Shown here one piece after another: positions 17,222-25,329 of a stretch of DNA of 64,000 nt. The stretch's first letter is position 1. Every line of letters starts with the position of its first letter. The notes under the pieces are model-generated. The model was not told the origin of the DNA, ran no database searches, and saw only the letters and a list, made by a program, of their open reading frames with translations. Made by a program: the position numbers and the translations under genes. The DNA comes from Methylomicrobium sp051061015 (lineage in GTDB: Bacteria; Pseudomonadota; Gammaproteobacteria; Methylococcales; Methylomonadaceae), in NCBI GenBank assembly GCA_051061015.1, contig JBPFEG010000060.1:137924-201923 (forward strand). The letters are read 5' to 3'.

Positions 17222-17242
17222 TTATCAATAATCATTCTCATT
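17222..17242 (-). promoter_or_regulatory. Fur-box-like site upstream of feoABC
   Basis: Read on the minus strand the stretch is AATGAGAATGATTATTGATA, close to the Fur consensus built from GATAAT units (GAGAATGATTATTGATAA aligns with GATAATGATWATCATTATC with a few mismatches). It lies 42-62 bases upstream of the feoA start, where a promoter would be. Iron repression of feoABC by Fur is known in many proteobacteria; binding here is inferred. Confidence 0.6.
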
Positions 17243-17391
17243 CATGTTGAATATAACATAAAATCCGCGTTTGGAAAACCGGCGCGACAATTTGTCAGAC
17301 AAGGTCGAAGGGAGGGAATTATGCCTTATTACTGTGAATCAAGCAGGTATAATAATGTAAAAACAGAACGACAACGGAGACCTGACATCCC

Positions 17392-18396
17392 ATGGCCAAT
17401 AAAGTTACCATGACCCAATTCCTGATCGAACAGCAGCGCGAATATCCCGGCACGTCGGGAACGTTTACACTGCTACTGAACGACATCGTTACCGCCTGCA
17501 AGCAGATTTCGCACAAGGTCAATCGGGGTAATCTGATTGGTGTGTTAGGCAGCGCCGAATCGGAAAACGTTCAGGGCGAAGTGCAAAAAAAGCTCGACAT
17601 CATTACCAACGAGATCATGGTGGAGGCGCTGGACTGGACAGGCCATCTAGCCGGCATGGTCTCCGAAGAAGTCGACGCGCCGATCAAGATTCCACCGCGC
17701 TATCCGAAAGGCAAATACCTGGTGCTGTTCGATCCTCTGGACGGTTCATCGAACATCGACATCAACCTGACTGTCGGCACGATCTTTTCGATTCTGCGTT
17801 GCCGCGAAGGTGTCGACCCCGAGCCTGAGGATTTTATGCGCAAGGGTAGCGAGCAGGTCTGCGCCGGCTTCGTGCTGTACGGCCCTTCAACGATGATGGT
17901 ATTGACGACCGGACATGGCGTGAACGGCTTTACGCTGGATCAGGACATCGGGGAGTTCATCCTGACTCACCGTAACATGACGATCCCTGAAGACACCAGC
18001 GAATTTGCGATTAATATGTCCAATCAGCGTTTCTGGGAGGAGCCGGTCAAACGTTATATCGACGAATGCGTACAGGGCAAGGATGGCCCTCGGCAAAAAA
18101 ATTTCAACATGCGTTGGATCGCTTCGTTAGTCGCAGAGGTCTATCGAATTTTAACCCGAGGCGGCATTTTCATGTACCCTTACGATACCCGCGACCCGAA
18201 AAAGCCCTGCAAGCTGCGCCTGATGTACGAGGCCAACCCGGTGGCCTTTATTGTCGAACAAGCCGGCGGCGCCTGTTCGACCGGCCGCGAGCGGATGCTC
18301 GACGTGAAGCCGCAAAGCCTGCACCAGCGTGTGCCGGTGATTTTGGGCTCAAAAAACGAAGTGGAGCGGATAGTAAAGTACCATTTGGAGGGATAA
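17392..18396 (+). CDS. fbp: fructose-1,6-bisphosphatase, class I
   Basis: Hydrolyses fructose 1,6-bisphosphate in gluconeogenesis and in sugar-phosphate C1 assimilation cycles. Length 334 residues. Key motifs are SEEVDAPI, the metal- and phosphate-binding LFDPLDGSSNIDIN near residue 104, YGPSTMMVLTTG, the RYIDECV region, and FMYPYDTRDPKKPCKLRLMYEANP with EQAGGACSTGRERMLD near the C terminus, which binds the sugar phosphate. GGAG precedes the ATG by about 12 bases. Monocistronic. In ribulose-monophosphate methylotrophs this enzyme helps regenerate the acceptor, but that role is inferred from the organism type. Confidence 0.95.
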   Translation: MANKVTMTQFLIEQQREYPGTSGTFTLLLNDIVTACKQISHKVNRGNLIGVLGSAESENVQGEVQKKLDIITNEIMVEALDWTGHLAGMVSEEVDAPIKIPPRYPKGKYLVLFDPLDGSSNIDINLTVGTIFSILRCREGVDPEPEDFMRKGSEQVCAGFVLYGPSTMMVLTTGHGVNGFTLDQDIGEFILTHRNMTIPEDTSEFAINMSNQRFWEEPVKRYIDECVQGKDGPRQKNFNMRWIASLVAEVYRILTRGGIFMYPYDTRDPKKPCKLRLMYEANPVAFIVEQAGGACSTGRERMLDVKPQSLHQRVPVILGSKNEVERIVKYHLEG

Positions 18397-18767
18397 CGGG
18401 GAAGCTGTTCCGGAAGCTGTTTTTGAGTGATTTAAAGATAGAAATGGGGCTCCAGCAGTCGAATAGCAAGAAAATAAGGCTCGGATCGTGTTCATGGTCG
18501 CGGCCGTCCCTCTCGGATTTAATTGTTCAGTTTTAGGAATGCTGGCGAAGAATTCAGGATACGGCAGGGAATGAACCGTGGTTTCGAGGTTTTTTCGGCC
18601 GCGAGCCCTGGAGCCTTTATCCTGCATAATACGGGGTATAATCATTAAGCACTCCAGGAATTTTTACTTAATCCCCTAATTGCCAGCTTTTTTCATGGCT
18701 CATTTGAGTTATCCTTACCTTATTCGCTATCGCCATGAGTCTTTCCTAATCCGATGTTTACTCACTT
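18397..18767. other. 371-base intergenic stretch with a possible promoter
   Basis: No gene is supported. A perfect TATAAT stands at 18637-18642, but the bases 17 upstream (around CCTTTAT) are a poor -35. It could drive the cyclic-nucleotide-binding gene starting 126 bases later. A near-duplicate GGAAGCTGTT occurs twice close to the fbp stop, without an obvious role. Confidence 0.35.
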
Positions 18768-19256
18768 ATGCTCGAAACCTTGCAGCCTTATTCATTAAAA
18801 TCCCTGCTTGAGCATCCGGAATTTGTAGAGGGGCAGTTTTGGGGCCGCAAAAACTATGATGCCAATCAACTGGTCATCGTGGAAGGGGAAAAAGGGAATG
18901 AAATCTATGTGATACTCCAGGGAAAAGTCTCGGTTTGCACGCAGGTGAAAATTTCGGAGGATCGGCAAATGCTGTCGGGGCTTTGCGAATTATTTGAAGG
19001 CCATGAATTTGCGCATTCCTGCTTTTTTGACGACGAACCTCACAGCGCCACAATCAAGACCATTACTGCTTGTCAAATGGCTCTCATCGATGCGGCAAAG
19101 CTCAAGCAGTTTCTTGACCAAAATCCCGAAATCGGATTTCACTTGCTATTTCACTGGATGAAAATCTTACTTCCGCGTCTCAGGCAAAGTAATAAACGCG
19201 TCGCGAATCTTTTCAGCTGGGGCCTGAAAGTACACCAGATTGATACCCTGCTCTAA
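18768..19256 (+). CDS. stand-alone cyclic-nucleotide-binding domain protein
   Basis: A 162-residue protein made almost wholly of one cNMP-binding beta-barrel: NQLVIVEGEKGNEIYVILQG near 33-52, then the segment FEGHEFAHSCFFDDEPHSAT where the phosphate-binding cassette would be, and a C-terminal helix with LFHWMKILLPRLRQSNKR. There is no helix-turn-helix, so it is not a Crp-type regulator. The cassette lacks the classical FGExxL...R pattern, so it may not bind cAMP. Probably a sensor or adaptor subunit. It has no evident operon partner; the DUF815 gene follows after 109 bases and a putative terminator. Confidence 0.65.
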   Translation: MLETLQPYSLKSLLEHPEFVEGQFWGRKNYDANQLVIVEGEKGNEIYVILQGKVSVCTQVKISEDRQMLSGLCELFEGHEFAHSCFFDDEPHSATIKTITACQMALIDAAKLKQFLDQNPEIGFHLLFHWMKILLPRLRQSNKRVANLFSWGLKVHQIDTLL

Positions 19257-19267
19257 AGCGATTTTGA

Positions 19268-19292
19268 AAAATACCTTTCGGGATTTTTTTAA
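19268..19292 (+). terminator. probable terminator after the cNMP-binding gene
   Basis: AAAAATACC, a short loop and GGGATTTTTTT form an imperfect hairpin whose 3' arm runs into a seven-T tract. A second T-run follows AAGGCGCC just downstream. Position right after the stop fits a terminator. Confidence 0.45.
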
Positions 19293-19365
19293 GGCGCCTT
19301 TTTTTATTTTAATGCCACATATTGATTGTAAAATATTTCTACGGCTAATACGTCAGGACTGAATA

Positions 19366-20145
19366 GTGAAACCGATCGATTGGCATACGACTTATGCTGC
19401 AATATGGCGGCAAAATAAAGAATATTTGCGCCCCGTCGCCCGTTTGGACGCAATTCGGCTCGGAGATCTGGTCGGCATCGACAAACAGAAACAGCAGTTG
19501 ATCGATAATACCGAACGCTTTCTGGCCGGGAAACCGGCCAATAACGCCTTGCTCTGGGGCGCCCGCGGCACCGGCAAGTCGTCGCTGATCAAGGCTCTGT
19601 TGAACGAATATCGGGAAGCGGGCCTCAGGATCATCGAAGTGGATAAGCAGGATCTGGTTTACCTGCCGGAAATCGTCGACGAAATCCGCGAATTGCCCCA
19701 GCGTTTCATCATTTATTGCGACGATCTCTCGTTTGAAGCGCGGGACAGCCGGTACAAGTCGCTGAAAAGCGTGCTCGAAGGCTCGATCGAACTGCCGCCC
19801 GAGAACGTGTTGGTGTATGCGACGTCGAATCGCCGGCATTTGCTGCCGGAGCGAATGAGCGACAATCTCGATACCCGACTGGTGGAAGGTGAGGTGCATT
19901 ATTCCGATGCGGTCGAAGAACAGATTTCGCTTTCAGACCGTTTCGGTTTATGGCTGGCGTTCTATCCGCATTCGACTCAGACTTACCTGGACATCGTGGA
20001 CAGCTATTTCCCTGCTTATGGTGGTGAACGGGATGACTTGCATCAAGAGGCTCTGGAATTCGCGCAACAACGTGCCGCTAAAAGCGGCAGGACGGCAAAG
20101 CAATTCTTCAATCTGTTTTCAGGATCGCATAAAAAAGAAAATTAG
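19366..20145 (+). CDS. DUF815-family AAA ATPase
   Basis: A 259-residue P-loop ATPase of the DUF815 family. An N-terminal helix region (WHTTYAAIWR, then LRPVARLDAIRLGDLVGID) is followed by the Walker A GARGTGKSSL near residue 66, Walker B-like FIIYCDDLSFE near 120, a sensor-1 stretch VLVYATSNRRHLLPERM near 150, and a C-terminal lid with GLWLAFYPHS. The family is common in proteobacteria but its substrate is unknown. The start is GTG, with AGGA about ten bases upstream. It is followed by a strong terminator-like structure, so it is a single-gene unit. No function beyond ATP-dependent remodelling can be claimed. Confidence 0.8.
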   Translation: MKPIDWHTTYAAIWRQNKEYLRPVARLDAIRLGDLVGIDKQKQQLIDNTERFLAGKPANNALLWGARGTGKSSLIKALLNEYREAGLRIIEVDKQDLVYLPEIVDEIRELPQRFIIYCDDLSFEARDSRYKSLKSVLEGSIELPPENVLVYATSNRRHLLPERMSDNLDTRLVEGEVHYSDAVEEQISLSDRFGLWLAFYPHSTQTYLDIVDSYFPAYGGERDDLHQEALEFAQQRAAKSGRTAKQFFNLFSGSHKKEN

Positions 20146-20160
20146 AAAATACTTCTTTTC

Positions 20161-20216
20161 AATCTAAGCCGAGCGTACATTTTGAGTGGTATTATCGGCT
20201 TTGGCTTAGATTTTTT
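20161..20216 (+). terminator. terminator with two alternative hairpins
   Basis: AATCTAAGCC at 20161-20170 can pair with GGCTTAGATT at 20203-20212, followed by a T-run to 20216. The same left arm extended by three bases (AAGCCGA, 20166-20172) can instead pair with TCGGCTT at 20195-20201. The two foldings exclude each other. It lies 16 bases after the DUF815 gene and most simply acts as its terminator. Confidence 0.6.
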
Positions 20217-20316
20217 CGACACATCTTGTATCTTATCCACCATGAAATGGTACGACAAAGTCAAGCTGGTATTCAGCAAAGGCCACTATTCAATTGCTCT
20301 TGGTATAAGGGGCATA

Positions 20317-20613
20317 TCAGCCTTTTCCATACAAATTCCGTAGCGCCTGTTTCGCCTGTTCGAGAATTTGCCGCTGTTCAGGAGCCAGATTCTTGCCGGC
20401 ACGGTTGATATAGAACACCAGCATCGACATCGCCGAGCGGAACGGTTCAGCCTTGCGACGCGTACTCGCTTCGGCTGAGTCTCTCAGCGATTCGGCGATA
20501 CGCTTCGGATCTTTCCAGGTGAAGACCCCGTGTTCGAGGCTTAAGGCATTACTTTCGCGTGTGACTTTTGCCGACCATTTATACGGCGGGGATGCGTTGG
20601 AATCGCGGGTCAT
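20317..20613 (-). CDS. DUF3175-family protein
   Basis: A 98-residue basic protein matching DUF3175: WSAKVTRESNALSLEHGVF, then TWKDPKRIAESLRDSAEAS, and RSAMSMLVFYINRAGKNL followed by a helix of EQRQILEQAKQALR. No membrane segment or signal. The family is short, mostly bacterial and without known function; the regular helices and basic patch would suit nucleic-acid or protein binding, which is speculation. It is alone on the minus strand between the DUF815 and multicopper oxidase genes. Confidence 0.8.
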   Translation of the reverse strand: MTRDSNASPPYKWSAKVTRESNALSLEHGVFTWKDPKRIAESLRDSAEASTRRKAEPFRSAMSMLVFYINRAGKNLAPEQRQILEQAKQALRNLYGKG

Positions 20614-20806
20614 GCTGTCGTGCGGCTTTGAGTTGTTGATGAATTTGCCAGGCTAAGTTCAACTTGAGCGAATCCATTGGACTATGGAGGGTTGGATCAA
20701 ATTCACTCGCTATGTTTTCAATCGGGCAGAGCGCCTGTCTACATCAGGGTATGGCCTCATTCTGCTAAAATACTCAAACTTTGGCAATGGCGAATGATAG
20801 ACCGAA

Positions 20807-22225
20807 ATGAGCAAATTTTCCGAAGCGATAATAGCCGGCGTTATGCTGGCCGGGCTTTTTTCTATTTCTGCTCCTGAGGTTGGCGCACAATCGTCAAATA
20901 GTGTTTCAATCGCGCAACAGCTGGAGCAGGAGTTTAAAGGCGCGTATCGGGAAAGCATCGCGCCTGCGGATGAAGTCAGAAACTTCGAATTAACCGCTGC
21001 GCCGGCCGAATGGGGCGTCGTGCCGCCTTATCGCACCGATGTCTGGGCCTATAACGGCACCGTGCCGGGGCCGGTGCTGCGCATCAAGCTGGGTGAAACG
21101 CTGAAGGTCAAATTGACCAATAAATTGACACAGGCGACTACGATGCATTGGCATGGAATCAGGGTGCCGAACGCGATGGACGGCGTTCCGGGTGTCACGC
21201 AGCCGCCTATCGAGCCGGGCAGTAGTTTTACCTACCAGTTTACGCCGAAAGATGCCGGCACTTTCTGGTTTCACCCGCATTTGAATTCGCCGGAGCAGGT
21301 CGAACGCGGTTTGCAGGGCGCGCTGATTGTGGACGATCCGAAGGAGCCCCGGTATTCACAGGATCTGGTCTGGGTACTGGACGATTGGCTATTCGACAAG
21401 GGCGCCAGCATTTACGATCAATTCGTGACCGGACATGATTTGGCGCATGACGGGCGCTGGGGAAATGTCGCGACCGTGAACGGCAGATACCTGCCGTCGA
21501 TACCGGTCAAGGCGGGCGAAAGGCTGCGTATCAGGCTGATCAATGCGGCCAATGGCCGTGTTTTTTCGCCGGCATTCGACGGTTTGTCTCCCACCGTGAT
21601 TGCGGTTGACGGCATGCTGACCGGCTCGCCGTTTCCCTTGCCGCAGTTTCATCTGGCGCCGGGTAATCGGCTCGACTTGGATGTGGTGATTCCCAAAGAA
21701 GCGGCCGGTAAGTTGCTGGCCGTCTCCAATTATTTCGGACGTACATCGCAAACGCTTGCCTTTTTGGAGGTGGCGGCGAAAACCGCTGTCACCACACCGA
21801 CCTTCGAATCCCCCAAAGCGGCGCATTTTCCGGCATGGAAGCAAGCGCTTACCGCTCCAGTCGCGCATGAGTTTATCCTGAATGTGGAACGCGGCGGCTC
21901 TTACGGGATCAGTTGGACCATCGACGGCAAGACAGGGCACAAGAACGTAGCCGCGACGCTGCCTTACGGCAAATTTAGCCGCCTACGTTTTACCAATAAA
22001 TCGGGCCGTTTGCATCCGATGCATTTGCATAGCCAGTTTTTCAAACTGCTGGCGGTCGATGGAGAGGCTGCACAGGAAAACTTCTGGCGCGATACACTGC
22101 TGATCGGCCCCAAACAGTCAGTCGACGTCGGCTTGGTGCCGTTGGATAAAGGATTGTGGGCCAATCACTGCCATATTCTCGAGCATGCCGAAGCGGGTAT
22201 GATGAGTATGATCAAAGTGGAATGA
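20807..22225 (+). CDS. secreted multicopper oxidase
   Basis: A 472-residue laccase-like oxidase, exported to the periplasm. Residues 1-27 form a signal peptide ending in EVGAQ. Three cupredoxin domains follow. Copper ligands are visible: TMHWHGIRVPNAMDGV and FWFHPHLNS in domain 1, and HPMHLHSQFF with HCHILEHAEAGMM in domain 3, where C-H and the M four residues on complete the type 1 site. CueO-like enzymes oxidise Cu(I) or phenolics. The methionine-rich insert of CueO is not seen, so substrate is open. Monocistronic. Copper handling would suit a copper-dependent methanotroph but that is context inference. Confidence 0.9.
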   Translation: MSKFSEAIIAGVMLAGLFSISAPEVGAQSSNSVSIAQQLEQEFKGAYRESIAPADEVRNFELTAAPAEWGVVPPYRTDVWAYNGTVPGPVLRIKLGETLKVKLTNKLTQATTMHWHGIRVPNAMDGVPGVTQPPIEPGSSFTYQFTPKDAGTFWFHPHLNSPEQVERGLQGALIVDDPKEPRYSQDLVWVLDDWLFDKGASIYDQFVTGHDLAHDGRWGNVATVNGRYLPSIPVKAGERLRIRLINAANGRVFSPAFDGLSPTVIAVDGMLTGSPFPLPQFHLAPGNRLDLDVVIPKEAAGKLLAVSNYFGRTSQTLAFLEVAAKTAVTTPTFESPKAAHFPAWKQALTAPVAHEFILNVERGGSYGISWTIDGKTGHKNVAATLPYGKFSRLRFTNKSGRLHPMHLHSQFFKLLAVDGEAAQENFWRDTLLIGPKQSVDVGLVPLDKGLWANHCHILEHAEAGMMSMIKVE

Positions 22226-22533
22226 CGTTCAGCTGTCTTTGGCTTAGGCCCATTATAGCCAGCGAGGCGAATTGCGCTTCGGTAGATACGGGTTGATGAA
22301 AAAATGGCTAACGTGTAAGATTATTCTTATAAAGGCAATATAAAAGAGTATTATGTAGAGGCCTAAATCATGGGCGATAGTTTATCAGGATATATTAAAC
22401 TCAATCATAAGGAGAATAATGCCCTTATCGGCGCTTGTGTTCTTGAGTGGGTATGAAAATCAGATATGAATGAACTCGGCACGACTGACCGACTGATAAA
22501 CAGTTGATTCCTCTTCTGCTCAAGGAATTATTG
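22226..22533. other. 308-base AT-rich intergenic stretch
   Basis: No gene is supported. Two very short open frames (about 16 and 25 codons near 22370-22470) have reasonable ribosome binding sites, one of them AAGGAG at 22409-22414, but the products show no recognisable feature. Base composition is more AT-rich than the flanking multicopper oxidase gene and resembles the lysin gene downstream. Confidence 0.35.
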
Positions 22534-23118
22534 ATGGCTTACCTTATTACCGAACAACATTTGGCCGCGATTGCGGGACAAACCACCCCTTTAATGGCGG
22601 AATTGGCGAATTGGATCAATAAAATTTGCCCCAGTTATGAAATTGATATGTCGAATGAATATGCCCATTTTTTGGCTCAGGCATGTCACGAAACCGACCA
22701 TTTCCGAACACTCCATGAATATGCCTCGGGCAATGCCTATGAAGGCCGCAGAGATTTAGGCAATACGCAAAAAGGGGATGGGCCTAGATTCAAAGGACGG
22801 GGGATTTTTCAAACCACCGGGCGTGCAAATTACATGCAGTTAGGAATCAAAAAAGGCCATAGGGATTTATTCATTAACTCCCCCGAATTACTTGAACAGC
22901 CCGAATATGCGGTATGGAGCGCCTGTGAATTTTGGCTTGGCCGGCACTTGAATGATGCGGCTAATGAAGCCGATAGTGCTATTTTAAAGAAAAAATATGG
23001 GAGAAAGCTTCATGACGTTTCTCCGGTCGAGTTCATCAGCATTTCGATCAATGGGGGGCTAAACGGCATTGATGAACGGAAAAAATTCTATGCGCTTGCG
23101 AAGGCTGTGCTGGTCTGA
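22534..23118 (+). CDS. glycoside hydrolase family 19 lysin-like protein
   Basis: A 194-residue GH19 catalytic domain of the phage-endolysin/bacterial lytic type. The catalytic acid is probably E53 in QACHETDHFRTL with E62 in HEYASG. The substrate groove follows with YEGRRDLGNTQKGDG, RFKGRGIFQTTGRANY and the C-terminal ISISINGGLNGIDER. It cleaves chitin-like or peptidoglycan glycan strands. There is no signal peptide, so release would need a holin, lysis or a secretion system. Start ATG 22534 has AAGGA upstream; ten extra in-frame codons at 22504 lack one. AT-rich compared with neighbours and with no phage gene alongside, it looks like a transferred or leftover lysis gene. Confidence 0.82.
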   Translation: MAYLITEQHLAAIAGQTTPLMAELANWINKICPSYEIDMSNEYAHFLAQACHETDHFRTLHEYASGNAYEGRRDLGNTQKGDGPRFKGRGIFQTTGRANYMQLGIKKGHRDLFINSPELLEQPEYAVWSACEFWLGRHLNDAANEADSAILKKKYGRKLHDVSPVEFISISINGGLNGIDERKKFYALAKAVLV

Positions 23119-23173
23119 CTCCAGAAAGAGTTGCTGCGGAGCGGCGTACTATTGAGTCAGGCTATAAAAGAAG

Positions 23174-23205
23174 GCCCAAAGCGCCGTTTGCACGGCGCTT
23201 TGGGC
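23174..23205 (-). terminator. strong terminator between lysin gene and ftsH
   Basis: A perfect 13-bp stem GCCCAAAGCGCCG/CGGCGCTTTGGGC with a six-base loop. On the minus strand it is followed by CTTCTTTTAT, so it mainly terminates ftsH; on the plus strand only TT follows. It separates two convergent genes. Confidence 0.8.
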
Positions 23206-23221
23206 TTAATGGAGAGAACAA

Positions 23222-25174
23222 TCATTTGCCCATCAGTGCGGTGACTTCTTCCCTGTTGATGACTTCTTTTTCCTGCAGGAGGTTGGCCAGTTTTTCGAGC
23301 ATCGGGCGGTTTGTGGTCAAAATTTCGCGTGCCCGAGTCTCGCCTTCTTCGACCAGCATCTTGATTTCAGCATCGATCAGGCTGGCTGTAATGTCGCTGT
23401 AATTACGATATTCGGACACTTCGGTTTCCAAAAACTGTAAATGCTGGCGTTTGCCATAGACCGGCGGACCGAGTTTTTTGCTCATGCCAAGACTGCAAAC
23501 CATATTGCGCGCAATCTCGGTCGCTTTTTCGAGGTCGTTTTGCGCACCGGTTGAAACATTGCCGAACACGGTTTCTTCCGCCATGCGCCCGCCGAGCAGA
23601 ATCGCGATCTGATCCTTCAGCTCGTCTTCGGTCGCGAGGAACTTTTCTTCGACCGGCAACTGCAGGGTATATCCCAGCCCCGAAATGCCGCGCGGAATGA
23701 TCGAGATCTTATGCACGGGCTGACCGGTTGGAACGGTTTCCGCCACTAAAGCGTGGCCTGCCTCGTGAAAAGCGACGCGGCGTTTCTCTTCGGGGTTCAA
23801 TACCCGGTTTTTCTTTTCCGGCCCGGCCAGGATACGATCGATTGCGGCTTCAAAATCCTGCATTTCGACCTGCGTATGGCCGTTGCGTATCGCCAGAATA
23901 GCGGCTTCATTCGCAATATTTGCCAGATCCGCACCAACCAGCCCGGGGGTGCGCCGTGCAATGACGGCGAGGTCGATGTTCTTGGCCATGATCGTTTTCT
24001 GCGTATGCAGCTTTAGGATTTCGATACGATCCTGCAGGTCGGGCTTGTCGACGACGATCTGGCGATCGAAGCGGCCGGCGCGGAGCAGCGCCTTGTCGAG
24101 TATTTCCGGTCGGTTGCTTGCCGCCATCACGACCACACCCACGGAAGTGTCGAAACCGTCCATTTCGGTCAATAACTGATTCAATGTTTGTTCGCGTTCG
24201 TCGTGACCTCCCATCACAACCGGACCGCCGCGCGATCGGCCAATCGCATCGAGTTCGTCGATAAAGATGATGCAGGGCGCCTTGTTGCGTGCCTGTTCAA
24301 ACAAATCGCGAACACGCGCCGCGCCGACGCCCACGAACAGTTCGATAAATTCCGACCCGCTGATATTGAAAAATGGCACTTGTGCCTCGCCCGAAACCGC
24401 GCGGGCGAGCAGGGTTTTGCCGGTGCCGGGCGGGCCGACCAGCAGCACCCCTTTGGGCATGCGCCCGCCGAGCTTCTGGATCTTCTCCGGATTTTTCAGA
24501 AAATCGATCGATTCGCCAAGCTCCTGCTTGGCGCTGTCAGCGCCGGCCACATCCTTGAAGGTGATTTTCGGCTGAGTGTCCTGATGGATCCGGGCTTTGT
24601 TGCCGATGTTCAGAAACGACTGCGGGCCGCCTGCGGCTGCGCTCGTGCGGCGAAGCAGCCATGACCAGATGAACACGAAAATGAAGATCGGAATGACCCA
24701 GTTGAAAATCAGATTGGACAGCCAGTTGTTGCCGCTTCTGACGATGAAATCGACTTTGTTTTTGGCGAGCATTTCGGCCAGATCGGTTTGCCAGAGCGGG
24801 ACTGTCATGAACGGGGTGCCCGTGCTTTCGCCTGGTTCGGGCTTGATGACGCCGCTGATGTAATGTTCGGAGACGACCACTTTGTCGATCTTGCCTTCTT
24901 GCGCCATGGTCATGAATTGGCTGAATGGAATCTCGCTCTGGCGGATCTCCTGCATGTTGTTAAAGGCGAGCAGCAGCAGGATAAAGCCGAGCGTAAAAAT
25001 GATGATCCTTTTTTGCTTCGGATCCATATCCGGCGCCTTATTAATATCGATTGACGGTTGTTCCTTGTTGGTTAAAAAATTCATTGCGCGCCCTACAAGG
25101 CCTTTCAGCCAGTTATAAAATTGGCTGAGGGACGCGATCACTAATTTCACAATATCATTTTCAGGCTTTTCCAT
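23222..25174 (-). CDS. ftsH: ATP-dependent zinc metalloprotease FtsH, N-extended
   Basis: Membrane-bound AAA+ protease that degrades membrane and short-lived cytosolic proteins. Length 650 residues. Two membrane segments (about 56-71 and 152-174) flank a periplasmic domain. The AAA module has Walker A GPPGTGKT at 247-254, Walker B CIIFIDELDAIGRSRG near 301, and the arginine-finger region ALLRAGRFDRQ. The M41 domain has HEAGH at 470-474 and the third zinc ligand D548 in GAQNDLEK. About 50 residues precede the first membrane helix, unlike E. coli FtsH, whose first helix is at the very N terminus. AGGA lies 8 bases before the ATG. This may be a second, specialised ftsH. Confidence 0.93.
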   Translation of the reverse strand: MEKPENDIVKLVIASLSQFYNWLKGLVGRAMNFLTNKEQPSIDINKAPDMDPKQKRIIIFTLGFILLLLAFNNMQEIRQSEIPFSQFMTMAQEGKIDKVVVSEHYISGVIKPEPGESTGTPFMTVPLWQTDLAEMLAKNKVDFIVRSGNNWLSNLIFNWVIPIFIFVFIWSWLLRRTSAAAGGPQSFLNIGNKARIHQDTQPKITFKDVAGADSAKQELGESIDFLKNPEKIQKLGGRMPKGVLLVGPPGTGKTLLARAVSGEAQVPFFNISGSEFIELFVGVGAARVRDLFEQARNKAPCIIFIDELDAIGRSRGGPVVMGGHDEREQTLNQLLTEMDGFDTSVGVVVMAASNRPEILDKALLRAGRFDRQIVVDKPDLQDRIEILKLHTQKTIMAKNIDLAVIARRTPGLVGADLANIANEAAILAIRNGHTQVEMQDFEAAIDRILAGPEKKNRVLNPEEKRRVAFHEAGHALVAETVPTGQPVHKISIIPRGISGLGYTLQLPVEEKFLATEDELKDQIAILLGGRMAEETVFGNVSTGAQNDLEKATEIARNMVCSLGMSKKLGPPVYGKRQHLQFLETEVSEYRNYSDITASLIDAEIKMLVEEGETRAREILTTNRPMLEKLANLLQEKEVINREEVTALMGK

Positions 25175-25307
25175 GAAGTTTTCCTAGGGTTAGTTTTTTA
25201 TCCTGGTAGATCGAGGTAGATCGAGCGGGCCCGCGGGGCGTTTTTATCAATCAATAAAATGACCGATAAAAGGGGTTGCGATCAAATCGCATGAATTGGA
25301 TATATCA

Positions 25308-25329
25308 AAAAGCCCAAGCTTGAGCTTTT
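25308..25329 (-). terminator. terminator after the stand-alone M41 gene
   Basis: On the minus strand AAAAGCTCA, loop AGCT, TGGGCTTTTT forms a hairpin overlapping the stop codon of the M41-like gene. It indicates that ftsH, 150 bases downstream, is transcribed from its own promoter rather than with the M41-like gene. Confidence 0.6.

Noticed and set aside
22370..22470. Very short open frames with good ribosome binding sites before the lysin gene
   Set aside because: Products of 16 and 25 residues have no recognisable feature; chance is sufficient explanation.
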